Of a stretch of DNA of 5,043 bases, positions 1-4,994 are shown piece after piece. The translations under genes and the position numbers were made by a program. Each line of letters opens with the position of its first letter. The stretch's first letter is position 1. The stretch lies in contig BNWJ01000097.1 in assembly GCA_025998735.1 (NCBI GenBank), positions 1-5,043 on the forward strand. The letters are read 5' to 3'. The notes beneath the pieces were generated by a model. That model had not been told where the DNA came from, did not search any database, and saw only the letters and a list, made by a program, of their open reading frames with translations. The DNA is from Alphaproteobacteria bacterium. GTDB lineage: Bacteria; Pseudomonadota; Alphaproteobacteria; UBA3830.

Positions 1-145
1 CTGACACCCGACTGACAAGACTTACGCCGCCGTAACCTATCGCCTTCGCTTCTATTGAGAGATACCTCCTGCGTTGGTACTCATTAAGTGTGGGTAACAT
101 CCCTTCTATTCGTGTCGTTAACGCTAACATATCTATATCTTTCAT
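1..145 (-). CDS. ISAzo13-type transposase, N-terminal part, cut by window edge
   Basis: Reading leftwards from an ATG at 145-143, an open frame of 48 codons runs to the window edge without a stop. The peptide contains LNEYQRRRYLSIEAKAIGYG followed by GVSLVSRVS. This resembles the N-terminal region of ISAzo13-family transposases as I remember it (LNERQRRLxAAAEARALGYGG, then a helix-turn-helix). The DDE catalytic domain would lie outside the window, so I cannot say whether the gene is intact. No good ribosome binding site precedes the ATG, and an in-frame TGA lies six codons upstream, so the start cannot be much further out. The IS end should fall between 146 and about 200. The perfect 6-bp hairpin ATTATT-TGAT-AATAAT at 183-198 lies there, but I could not identify a terminal inverted repeat without the other end. 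The family call is from memory of the motif. Confidence 0.7.
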   Translation of the reverse strand, partial: MKDIDMLALTTRIEGMLPTLNEYQRRRYLSIEAKAIGYGGVSLVSRVS

Positions 146-200
146 AGATACAAATATAACTCATGTGATGTCACTTGTCCATATTATTTGATAATAATTC

Positions 201-343
201 CTTACATCTCGCATACCTCTCAACTTGGTAGCAAAGCGGTAAATGGGTCCATCGTCACGCTGGCAATCATCTGCGGGCGGAGAAGGCGGCGAAGAGTGTG
301 CCATCGTCGATGTAGTCCAGTTTGCCACCCATTCGTGAGCTAG
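201..343. repeat. Direct repeat copy A (recR 3' end plus downstream flank)
   Basis: This block matches 1489-1633 in the same orientation. Positions 201-239 match 1489-1527 at 31 of 39 bases. Positions 273-310 match 1556-1593 perfectly over 38 bases. After a 7-nt net shortening in this copy, 334-343 again match 1624-1633 (CGTGAGCTAG). The segments between the matched blocks are diverged. The repeat covers the last codons of recR and about 60 nt beyond its stop. Similarity past 343 is weak, although KN-F residues of recR may still be traceable near 370-385. Confidence 0.85.
267..343 (-). pseudogene. recR: recR 3'-end remnant
   Basis: On the minus strand, 332-267 read MGGKLDYIDDGTLFAAFSAR, then R and a TGA stop. 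This matches the C-terminus of the intact RecR nearby (MGGELDYLDDGTLFAAFSAR, then G and stop). Upstream of this stretch a net loss of 7 nt breaks the frame within the recR codons for AHGIPM, so the fragment cannot be translated as part of a RecR protein. No HhH, zinc-finger or Toprim core is recognisable beyond it. The changes in the surviving tail include silent third-position differences (Leu CTT/CTG, Asp GAT/GAC) and mild replacements (E to K, L to I). That looks like a diverged recR rather than simple random decay. It is a non-functional fragment lying between the exported-protein gene and the transposase. Confidence 0.8.
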
Positions 344-563
344 GACCAGTTGAGAAATAACCTGAACATGTTTTTCTTCAAAGCACGGAGTCTCTGCGTG
401 TTGTTTAAATAATTTGTTCGAGTTATTTTTTAACTAATTCATGGTGATCTGTGTAAAAATAAGATAAACATTTAAAATAGCGCACAGCCTGGAATTGCAG
501 AGCTCCCCGTAATGGAAACGTAAATCTTATGTTTACACAAAGGCCCAGGGGTAAGAATCAATG
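344..563. other. Non-coding spacer downstream of the exported-protein gene
   Basis: No convincing reading frame or RNA gene is visible here. The notable structure is the imperfect inverted repeat at 450-470/519-539, listed separately. I see no canonical stem followed by a T-run that would end transcription of the minus-strand gene stopping at 564. Confidence 0.5.
450..539. repeat. Imperfect inverted repeat, 21-bp arms
   Basis: The left arm (450-470) begins TGTGTAAAAATAAGAT. The reverse complement of the right arm (519-539) begins TGTGTAAACATAAGAT. They agree at 17 of 21 positions and are separated by 48 nt. The right arm is itself partly palindromic (GTAAA-7 nt-TTTAC). The structure lies 25 nt past the stop of the minus-strand exported-protein gene, so it could form a long stem in the 3' end of its transcript. 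No U-tract follows, so a classical terminator is unlikely. It could also be a paired protein-binding site or a relic of a mobile element. Confidence 0.55.
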
Positions 564-1370
564 TCACTCACACCATCCAAAACGAGAATCAGGTCGCAGA
601 AAAATCTGAAATACCGATTCATCTATGGCTTGCAAACGTTCTTTCAAGTCCAATGGGCCAGATTCTCTCAAAGCTATATGGTTAATAGCGGATCCATATA
701 GGTCGTCTTTTAGAAGGCGTCTCTCCATCAATTCTTCCACGATGTTATCGACATAACGGCTAAAGTCAAATCCTCGGTGAATATTGCTCCAAAATCTACT
801 CCCCATCTGACCATCAGGATCGGCCGCCTCCACATGTCTACGAACAACAGCAAGCGCATTAGCAACATCATTCGAAAACGCCGTTTCCATGGTCTGTAAT
901 TTACTTCTTATTCTATTGATTTGCGCATCCACTGCATCAAGAAAGCTGCTATCGTTTGTAACAAGCAGTCCTACGGCGCCCGCCATTTTGTCGCTTACCA
1001 TAGCTCCTGCATAGGAAAATGAAGATGGGAAATTTACTAAGCGGTATAGATAATTCTCGTTGGCTATCCTCCGGCCCTTTTGGTTGAATGTACTGGTGCC
1101 ATAAGTATTAAGAAAAAGACTGATATGGGTATTCGGTTTAACATCTGTTAAATTTGCTGTGCCAGGGCCAGTCATACACGTTCCCAAAGCCCCTAAAATA
1201 TGTTCCTTTAAAAGAGTGGCTGTTTCCTGGAGTTCTCCTTGGTCAACATCCTGATTGCAGTTTTGCAATGCTTCTAACACAGCAGTGTGCCTTTGTGACC
1301 CATTTACATTTGCAAAGACATTTAACAGCAAGCAAATAGCTGCCAAATAACGTATCGCAGTATAATTCAT
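564..1370 (-). CDS. Hypothetical exported protein, 268 aa
   Basis: I do not recognise this protein. It starts with a good Sec-type signal: short polar N-region with R7, hydrophobic core LAAICLLLNVFA (residues 9-20), and a likely cleavage near VNG-S at 24/25. There is no lipobox, so it is probably periplasmic, surface-exposed or secreted. The mature part has cysteines at 38, 65 and 267; the first two could pair. Residues 121-136 are Ala/Gly-rich, 143-183 look helical and coiled-coil prone, and 210-258 are charged and helical. There are no membrane segments after the signal and no enzyme motif I know. The ATG is supported by AGGAGA on the minus strand at 1381-1376, six bases before it. Upstream 1400-1470 is AT-rich without a clear promoter. 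It follows recR in the same orientation with a 179-nt gap, so it is probably transcribed separately. It lies between two copies of the recR tail, which suggests acquisition or duplication. Confidence 0.8.
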   Translation of the reverse strand: MNYTAIRYLAAICLLLNVFANVNGSQRHTAVLEALQNCNQDVDQGELQETATLLKEHILGALGTCMTGPGTANLTDVKPNTHISLFLNTYGTSTFNQKGRRIANENYLYRLVNFPSSFSYAGAMVSDKMAGAVGLLVTNDSSFLDAVDAQINRIRSKLQTMETAFSNDVANALAVVRRHVEAADPDGQMGSRFWSNIHRGFDFSRYVDNIVEELMERRLLKDDLYGSAINHIALRESGPLDLKERLQAIDESVFQIFLRPDSRFGWCE

Positions 1371-1375
1371 ACATA

Positions 1376-1381
1376 TCTCCT
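1376..1381 (-). promoter_or_regulatory. Ribosome binding site of the 268-aa exported protein
   Basis: The minus strand reads AGGAGA here, followed by five bases and the ATG at 1370. It is the clearest Shine-Dalgarno site among the minus-strand genes of the window. It fixes the start codon directly in front of the signal peptide. Confidence 0.65.
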
Positions 1382-1488
1382 GTTGTTTACTACAAGAATA
1401 GCATGCCGCAATTTCGTTAATTTTTTGTTAAAAATATGAAAGCTTTTTAAATTATTGCGTTTTTTATTGTGGCCACTTTAGCATCGCA

Positions 1489-1633
1489 ATTACATCTCGC
1501 CTACCTTGCAACTTGATAACGAAGCAGAAAGCGCTCGTCCTGCAAGGACTTACCCGCGGGCGGAGAAGGCGGCGAAGAGTGTGCCATCGTCGAGGTAATC
1601 AAGCTCACCGCCCATGGGTATACCGTGAGCTAG
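1489..1633. repeat. Direct repeat copy B (3' end of intact recR plus flank)
   Basis: This is the partner of 201-343. It contains the last 27 or so codons of functional recR and the 61 nt after its stop. The 38-bp identical core is at 1556-1593 and the flanking match is at 1489-1527. A small hairpin GTCCT-GCA-AGGAC at 1537-1549, just past the recR stop, is present in this copy but not in copy A. Confidence 0.85.
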
Positions 1634-2137
1634 TGACGTTGTCTTTATTTCTCTGGTGGCGAAGAAGTTTTTGATATAGTGATCAGTGGTTTGTCCTTCT
1701 ACGGTTGCGCTGAGGGCAATTACTATTTCGGTCACGCCATTGGTATTGCATCTTTGTGTTAATTTGTCCAGCATGAGGACTTCCGGACCTCTTCCCTCAA
1801 TGGACGAAAGCAGTCCACCCAAAACGTGATACATTCCTCTGAAGCAGGACGTTCTTTCGATGGCCCACAAATCTGCTACGCTTTCCACAATGCATATGAT
1901 GTCGTTGCGTCTGGTTCTGTCGGAGCAGATGGAGCATATGTCGTCGAAGGTGTCGATGTTGGCGCAGATGGGACATACCTTCACGTTCTTGAAGACGCGA
2001 GAAACGCTCGTCAACAGCGGCTCAAGACTGATGTCTCGGTTCTTTATCATATGTATCACGATTCTCCGGGCGGATCTTGGGCCCAGTCCCGGCAATCTTG
2101 AGATCTTTTGTATGAGTGTTTCGATATCTGGTCCCAT
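1550..2137 (-). CDS. recR: Recombination mediator protein RecR
   Basis: RecR works with RecO (and RecF) to load RecA onto SSB-coated single-stranded DNA during gap repair. The 195-aa product has the whole family layout and usual length (about 200 aa): helix-hairpin-helix LPGLGPRSARR at 15-25, a C4 zinc finger with CPIC (55-58) and CSIC (68-71), and a Toprim domain from about 80 with IVESVADLWAIE (83-94) and the Toprim glutamate at 85. The C-terminal ATP-pocket-like region ends in GIPMGGELDYLDDGTLFAAF. The start ATG has GGTGA upstream at 2148-2144, overlapping the end of holB, from which it is separated by only 12 nt. The two genes are very likely cotranscribed. The last codons are duplicated at 267-343. 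The protein itself looks complete and functional. Confidence 0.97.
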   Translation of the reverse strand: MGPDIETLIQKISRLPGLGPRSARRIVIHMIKNRDISLEPLLTSVSRVFKNVKVCPICANIDTFDDICSICSDRTRRNDIICIVESVADLWAIERTSCFRGMYHVLGGLLSSIEGRGPEVLMLDKLTQRCNTNGVTEIVIALSATVEGQTTDHYIKNFFATREIKTTSLAHGIPMGGELDYLDDGTLFAAFSARG

Positions 2138-2149
2138 TTGTCTTCACCG

Positions 2150-3139
2150 CTAACATGCGAAAAATTTTTCAAATACATATACCAACAGAGAATTTTTATC
2201 CAGCATTAGGCGTTCGCCGCCACTTAGCATGGTGAGGACTTCCATAACTTTTTTTACTTCGGCATCCAGGCTATGAAACATACTTCTATTGCGGAAATTT
2301 CTCAGTATCTTTACTTCGTTGGAATGCTCATTATCGACGTTATTGCAGATTATATCAACATAAATTTTTAAAATATGTGCCATGCATTTCTTAATGATAA
2401 AAAAATTCTCGCACAGCTTATTATCAAATAAGTACTTCAGATGTTTTTTGTAATTGACATTATCCGAACTACAATCGAAAGCGTTCAGTAGATTATCAAA
2501 TATGTCGATACCATTATTATGGTGCATATAAATTGCTGCACCTATGGATCCTCCGGATAACTCGGCGATTTTTCTTGAGTTTTCTATTCCTCGATCTTCG
2601 AGAGCTTTTTCTACGAGATTCGTATTAATTGTGCCAAAGCGTAATTTTGCCGATCTTGATAATAATGTTCTTGGGATATATCCAACGTTGTCGCAAATCA
2701 TTATAATTACGGTATTTTTCGGAGGTTCTTCAAGGATTTTTAGCAGCGAATTATAGGTGTTTTTATTTAAATAGGCAGCGTTCTCCAGCATAACTACCTT
2801 CCATAGGGAAAGCGACGGTGTTTTGTATATTTTCAGCATTAGATTCCGCGTTTCGTCTATGGAAACCAACTCTTCTCTCTGCTCCAGTACAAAAAAATCC
2901 GGATGAGTGCGAAGAGCAACGAGCTTGTGTATGGGGTTATCAGCTGAAATGTCTAGAGATAATCCGGACGGAGTTATTCCAGACAGAAGGCACTTGGCGA
3001 ACCGATGAGCCACTGTGGATTTCCCAACTCCAAATGGCCCCTGAAAAATCCAGGTTGGGAATATCTTTCCGGAAGTAATAGCGTGTGCCAGAGTTGCTTC
3101 CGCTTTCTCGTGTCCTAAAATAGATAAATCATAAGTCAT
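2150..3139 (-). CDS. holB: DNA polymerase III subunit delta' (HolB)
   Basis: This is a clamp-loader subunit of the AAA+ fold that helps place the sliding clamp on DNA. From the ATG at 3139 it is 329 aa. Features are the N-terminal ILGHEKAEATL, Walker A GPFGVGKST (34-42), THPD at 78-81, the delta'-typical SIDETRNL (93-100), the Walker B/box region KVVMLENAAYLNKNTYNSLL and KILEEPP (114-140), and a sensor-1/SRx region ending LLSRS (159-163). The zinc-binding cysteines of many bacterial delta' proteins are absent. The Walker B acidic pair is altered (LENA), so ATP hydrolysis by this subunit is unlikely, as is common in delta'. An in-frame GTG at 3181 would add 14 residues (343 aa), but it lies inside a palindrome. 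Neither start has a good ribosome binding site; I prefer the ATG because family similarity begins there. It is the first gene of a holB-recR unit. Confidence 0.93.
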   Translation of the reverse strand: MTYDLSILGHEKAEATLAHAITSGKIFPTWIFQGPFGVGKSTVAHRFAKCLLSGITPSGLSLDISADNPIHKLVALRTHPDFFVLEQREELVSIDETRNLMLKIYKTPSLSLWKVVMLENAAYLNKNTYNSLLKILEEPPKNTVIIMICDNVGYIPRTLLSRSAKLRFGTINTNLVEKALEDRGIENSRKIAELSGGSIGAAIYMHHNNGIDIFDNLLNAFDCSSDNVNYKKHLKYLFDNKLCENFFIIKKCMAHILKIYVDIICNNVDNEHSNEVKILRNFRNRSMFHSLDAEVKKVMEVLTMLSGGERLMLDKNSLLVYVFEKFFAC

Positions 3140-3178
3140 ATTTTTGTGGCGATTCGGTTTACTAGCTGCTAATATTAA

Positions 3179-3190
3179 CACAATATTGTG
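3179..3190. promoter_or_regulatory. 12-bp perfect palindrome, candidate operator
   Basis: CACAATATTGTG is a perfect dyad in the spacer between divergent holB and phbB. TTAACA at 3175-3180 could be a -35 element for the plus strand, but no well-spaced -10 is obvious (TATATG at 3195-3200 lies only 14 nt away). The position suits a regulator acting on one or both divergent genes. The binding protein is unknown. Confidence 0.35.
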
Positions 3191-3218
3191 ATTGTATATG
3201 TTTTTTTTTGTATTTTAT

Positions 3219-3222
3219 GGAG
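3219..3222 (+). promoter_or_regulatory. Ribosome binding site that selects the GTG start of phbB
   Basis: GGAG is followed by six bases and then GTG at 3229. The alternative starts TTG 3208 and ATG 3217 have only T-rich sequence before them, and ATG 3217 itself overlaps this site. The site therefore argues for translation from the GTG. Confidence 0.5.
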
Positions 3223-3228
3223 TGTACG

Positions 3229-3948
3229 GTGAAAATAGCTCTTGTTACTGGTGGAACTAGAGGCATAGGCAGCGGAATATCCAGGGCATTAAAGGAATCT
3301 GGATATTTGGTGGTTGCGAATTATAATAAAGATATCGATACAGCGGAAAAATTTCACGAAGAAACAGAAATTTCGGTGTTTTCCTGGGATGTGTCCGACT
3401 ATGATTCCTGTGTAAGAGGAGTAGGGGAGGTCCGCGACGCTCTGGGAGGCGATGTCGATGTGCTTGTTAACAACGCTGGTATCACCAGGGACAGCATGTT
3501 CCATAAGATGGATCCTACCGACTGGCATCGGGTCATTGGCACAAATCTAACATCCGTATTCAATATGTGCAGAGTGGTCATTCCGACGATGCGCGAGAAA
3601 AAATTCGGACGCATCATAAACATGAGCTCCGTAAATGGTCTGAAAGGTCAAGTGGGGCAAACGAATTACTCGGCTGCGAAAGCTGGTATCCTCGGTTTTA
3701 CGAAGGCTCTGGCGCTGGAATCTGCATCGAAGGGAATTACCGTAAACGCTATTGCTCCCGGATATATTTCCACGGATATGACCGACACAATTCGGGACGA
3801 CATCAAAGAAAAAATCATTGGCGGTATTCCCGTTGGGAGATTCGGAAAAATAGACGAAATAGCGCATGCTGTGCTATACTTGGCAGACGAAAGGGCTTCC
3901 TATGTGACGGGAACTACGCTAAATATAAATGGTGGCCAGTATTTATAG
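3229..3948 (+). CDS. phbB: Acetoacetyl-CoA reductase (PhbB/PhaB-type SDR)
   Basis: This short-chain dehydrogenase should reduce acetoacetyl-CoA to (R)-3-hydroxybutyryl-CoA with NADPH. From GTG 3229 it is 239 aa, starting MKIALVTGG as PhaB proteins typically do. Seen: cofactor motif TGGTRGIG (7-14), NNAG (81-84), and catalytic N106, S134, Y147 and K151. Several stretches favour PhbB over the fatty-acid enzyme FabG: SWDVSDYDSC (52-61), NNAGITRDSMFHKM (81-94), GQVGQTNYSAAKAG (140-153) with both PhaB-type glutamines, and the ending NINGGQYL. FabG of related bacteria usually begins with an LTGKxALVTGASGGIG-like sequence instead. The gene heads a plus-strand pair with mlaD 11 nt downstream and diverges from holB. 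TTG 3208 (246 aa) and ATG 3217 (243 aa) are alternative starts. Whether the cell makes polyhydroxybutyrate cannot be judged, as no synthase or thiolase is in view; a general 3-oxoacyl reductase role is possible. Confidence 0.85.
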   Translation: MKIALVTGGTRGIGSGISRALKESGYLVVANYNKDIDTAEKFHEETEISVFSWDVSDYDSCVRGVGEVRDALGGDVDVLVNNAGITRDSMFHKMDPTDWHRVIGTNLTSVFNMCRVVIPTMREKKFGRIINMSSVNGLKGQVGQTNYSAAKAGILGFTKALALESASKGITVNAIAPGYISTDMTDTIRDDIKEKIIGGIPVGRFGKIDEIAHAVLYLADERASYVTGTTLNINGGQYL

Positions 3949-3959
3949 GGAAAAAAGAC

Positions 3960-4409
3960 ATGGAAAAAGGTCGTACGTTCGAAACTGTTGTTGGTTTTTT
4001 TGTTCTTGTGGTTGCATCGTTCTTCTCTTATTTTGTTTATAATAAATCCACTTGGAAGAAAATGGATGGCTACACGCTCACGGCAAAATTCGATCGAGCC
4101 GACGGACTAGCAGAAGGCGTAGACGTAAAAGTAAGCGGAGTTCGAATTGGAAAAATCCTGAATGTAAAAATAGATCCCGAGACATTTCTGGCTGTGGTTA
4201 AGTTCTCTGTACCGGATAATATAAAACTCCCAAAGGATACCAGTGCGGCTGTGCTGAGCGATGGCCTCTTCGGCGGAAGATATCTTTCCCTCACACCCGG
4301 TGGAGAAGAGACGAACATTGTGCGGGGCGGCGAAATAGAAAATACAGTTGGTCCCACAAATCTGGAATCACTAATCGGGAAGTTCATGCTTTCAAAAGAT
4401 AAAGAATGA
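3960..4409 (+). CDS. mlaD: MlaD-type MCE protein of phospholipid transport
   Basis: MlaD is the periplasmic, membrane-anchored substrate-binding ring subunit of the MlaFEDB ABC system, which moves phospholipids between the inner and outer membranes. The 149-aa product has one N-terminal membrane segment (about 8-27, VVGFFVLVVASFFSYFVY). A single MCE domain follows (about 37-116), with the typical FDRADGLAEGVDVKVSGVRI at 44-63, then IGKI and SDGLFGGRYLSLTPGG (100-115). The short C-terminus (GPTNLESLIGKF) matches short alphaproteobacterial MlaD rather than longer MCE proteins. The ATG follows the phbB stop by 11 nt with AGGGA over the stop codon, so the two are probably one transcript. No mlaE or mlaF lies in the window, so the transporter genes must be elsewhere, as is common in reduced genomes. 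A longer frame starting at 3567 overlaps phbB and is not the gene. Confidence 0.92.
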   Translation: MEKGRTFETVVGFFVLVVASFFSYFVYNKSTWKKMDGYTLTAKFDRADGLAEGVDVKVSGVRIGKILNVKIDPETFLAVVKFSVPDNIKLPKDTSAAVLSDGLFGGRYLSLTPGGEETNIVRGGEIENTVGPTNLESLIGKFMLSKDKE

Positions 4410-4601
4410 CTTTTTTGCTGTAATATATTTTACGGAATGTGCATTGCTGTGCGTTGTCGATCGCGCGTAGCCAAGAAAGCAAATGGTTATGATGTTATAA
4501 TTGCTACCTTTTTACCGTTTTTAATAAAATGATTAAATTATTTTTTACAACATTGTTTTTTTAAAATAACACAGCGTCGCGAAAAATGCATAATGACATC
4601 G
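4410..4601. other. AT-rich spacer after mlaD
   Basis: No gene or RNA is apparent. Runs such as TTTTTTGCTG right after the mlaD stop and several A/T-only foldbacks are present, but no GC-rich stem followed by a T-run, so I do not call a terminator. The stretch forms the left flank of the transposon-like element at 4612. Confidence 0.4.
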
Positions 4602-4611
4602 CAGCGGAAGC
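4602..4611 (+). repeat. Left flanking direct repeat (target-site duplication)
   Basis: CAGCGGAAGC abuts the left terminus of the MITE-like element and recurs exactly at 4837-4846, immediately outside its right terminus. A 10-bp exact duplication directly bordering inverted ends is the expected footprint of DDE-transposase insertion. Confidence 0.85.
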
Positions 4612-4636
4612 CAGGGCTGCCTCATGAAAATTATCA
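4612..4636 (+). repeat. Left terminal inverted repeat of the MITE
   Basis: This is a 25-bp perfect inverted match to 4812-4836, beginning CAGGGCTGCC and ending AATTATCA. Confidence 0.9.
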
Positions 4637-4811
4637 GTGATTTCTTTTGCTGATATTTCAGATATTTTCCCTTTTTTTTATCACATGCCACTTGGCAAAA
4701 AAGCAATTGATCAGTAGGTATCTTTGCTACTTTTTTATGCATTTTCAGATCATGCAAGTCTGCTGTATGAGGCATTACCGTTTAAAATTATTCAAATATC
4801 AACAAAAAACT

Positions 4812-4836
4812 TGATAATTTTCATGAGGCAGCCCTG
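4812..4836 (-). repeat. Right terminal inverted repeat of the MITE
   Basis: It begins TGATAATTTT on the plus strand and ends GGCAGCCCTG. It is the exact reverse complement of the left end. Confidence 0.9.
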
Positions 4837-4846
4837 CAGCGGAAGC
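4837..4846 (+). repeat. Right flanking direct repeat (target-site duplication)
   Basis: CAGCGGAAGC is identical to 4602-4611. Removing the element and one repeat would restore ...GACATCG-CAGCGGAAGC-GTACTATAC..., the inferred empty site. Confidence 0.85.
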
Positions 4847-4994
4847 GTACTATACACAAAATCCTTTTATATATGCAATCTATTTTTTCTGTTTTTCGCA
4901 AATAAAAAGCTTAAAAAACCTTACCACCCTTCTCGTCTTTTCATTCAAAATAAGATGTGCTAAGCTGTTGATGTATTTAACCAAATGAGGAGCT
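4847..4994. other. AT-rich spacer right of the MITE
   Basis: I see no gene, RNA or clear terminator here. It is T-rich at 4870-4900 and leads up to a possible start codon at 4995, so it may hold that gene's promoter, though no convincing -35/-10 pair stands out. Confidence 0.3.

Larger units (their letters stand above)
4612..4836. mobile_element. MITE-like non-autonomous transposon, 225 bp
   Basis: The left end (4612-4636) starts CAGGGCTGCCTCATGAAAAT, and the right end (4812-4836) is its exact reverse complement over 25 bp. Inside the perfect ends similarity continues imperfectly: TTTTGCTGATATTT on the left against TTTTGTTGATATTTG on the inverted right, giving arms of roughly 50 bp. The element is bordered by the exact 10-bp direct repeat CAGCGGAAGC. 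The interior has no transposase and no credible gene; both open frames crossing it read the inverted ends (LIIFMRQP) and are by-products. It must have been moved by a transposase elsewhere. Ends beginning CAGGG and duplications of 8-10 bp recall the ISAs1 family, but that is from memory and unverified. The exact target duplication and perfect ends suggest a fairly recent insertion. Confidence 0.88.

Noticed and set aside
201..343. Integrase-type attachment site at the recR 3' end
   Set aside because: No integrase or excisionase gene lies between the repeats, and the copies are too diverged for a recent site-specific integration. Homologous integration or tandem duplication explains the pattern better.
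1537..1549. GTCCT-GCA-AGGAC hairpin just past the recR stop, as a terminator
   Set aside because: The stem is only 5 bp and no T-run follows on the minus strand.
1826..2153. Plus-strand frames of 91 and 97 aa opposite recR
   Set aside because: They are antisense shadows of the recR coding sequence, with no independent support.
3567..4409. 280-aa plus-strand frame starting inside phbB
   Set aside because: Its first 131 codons are an off-frame reading of phbB. The real gene in this frame is mlaD, starting at 3960 with its own ribosome binding site and membrane anchor.
4675..4702. TGCCA-CT-TGGCA stem between T and A runs inside the MITE, as a terminator
   Set aside because: The stem is followed by A on the plus strand, and on the minus strand the T-run comes before the stem. 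The loop is only 2 nt, so it does not fit an intrinsic terminator.
4581..4745. Short inverted match GAAAAATGCATAA / TTATGCATTTTC
   Set aside because: It is about 12 bp and AT-rich, with one copy outside and one inside the MITE, so it is probably a chance match.
4545..4963. Open frames of 76 aa (4545-4775, minus) and 79 aa (4724-4963, plus)
   Set aside because: Both contain LIIFMRQP because each reads one terminal inverted repeat of the MITE inwards to outwards. They have low complexity, no ribosome binding site and no family resemblance.
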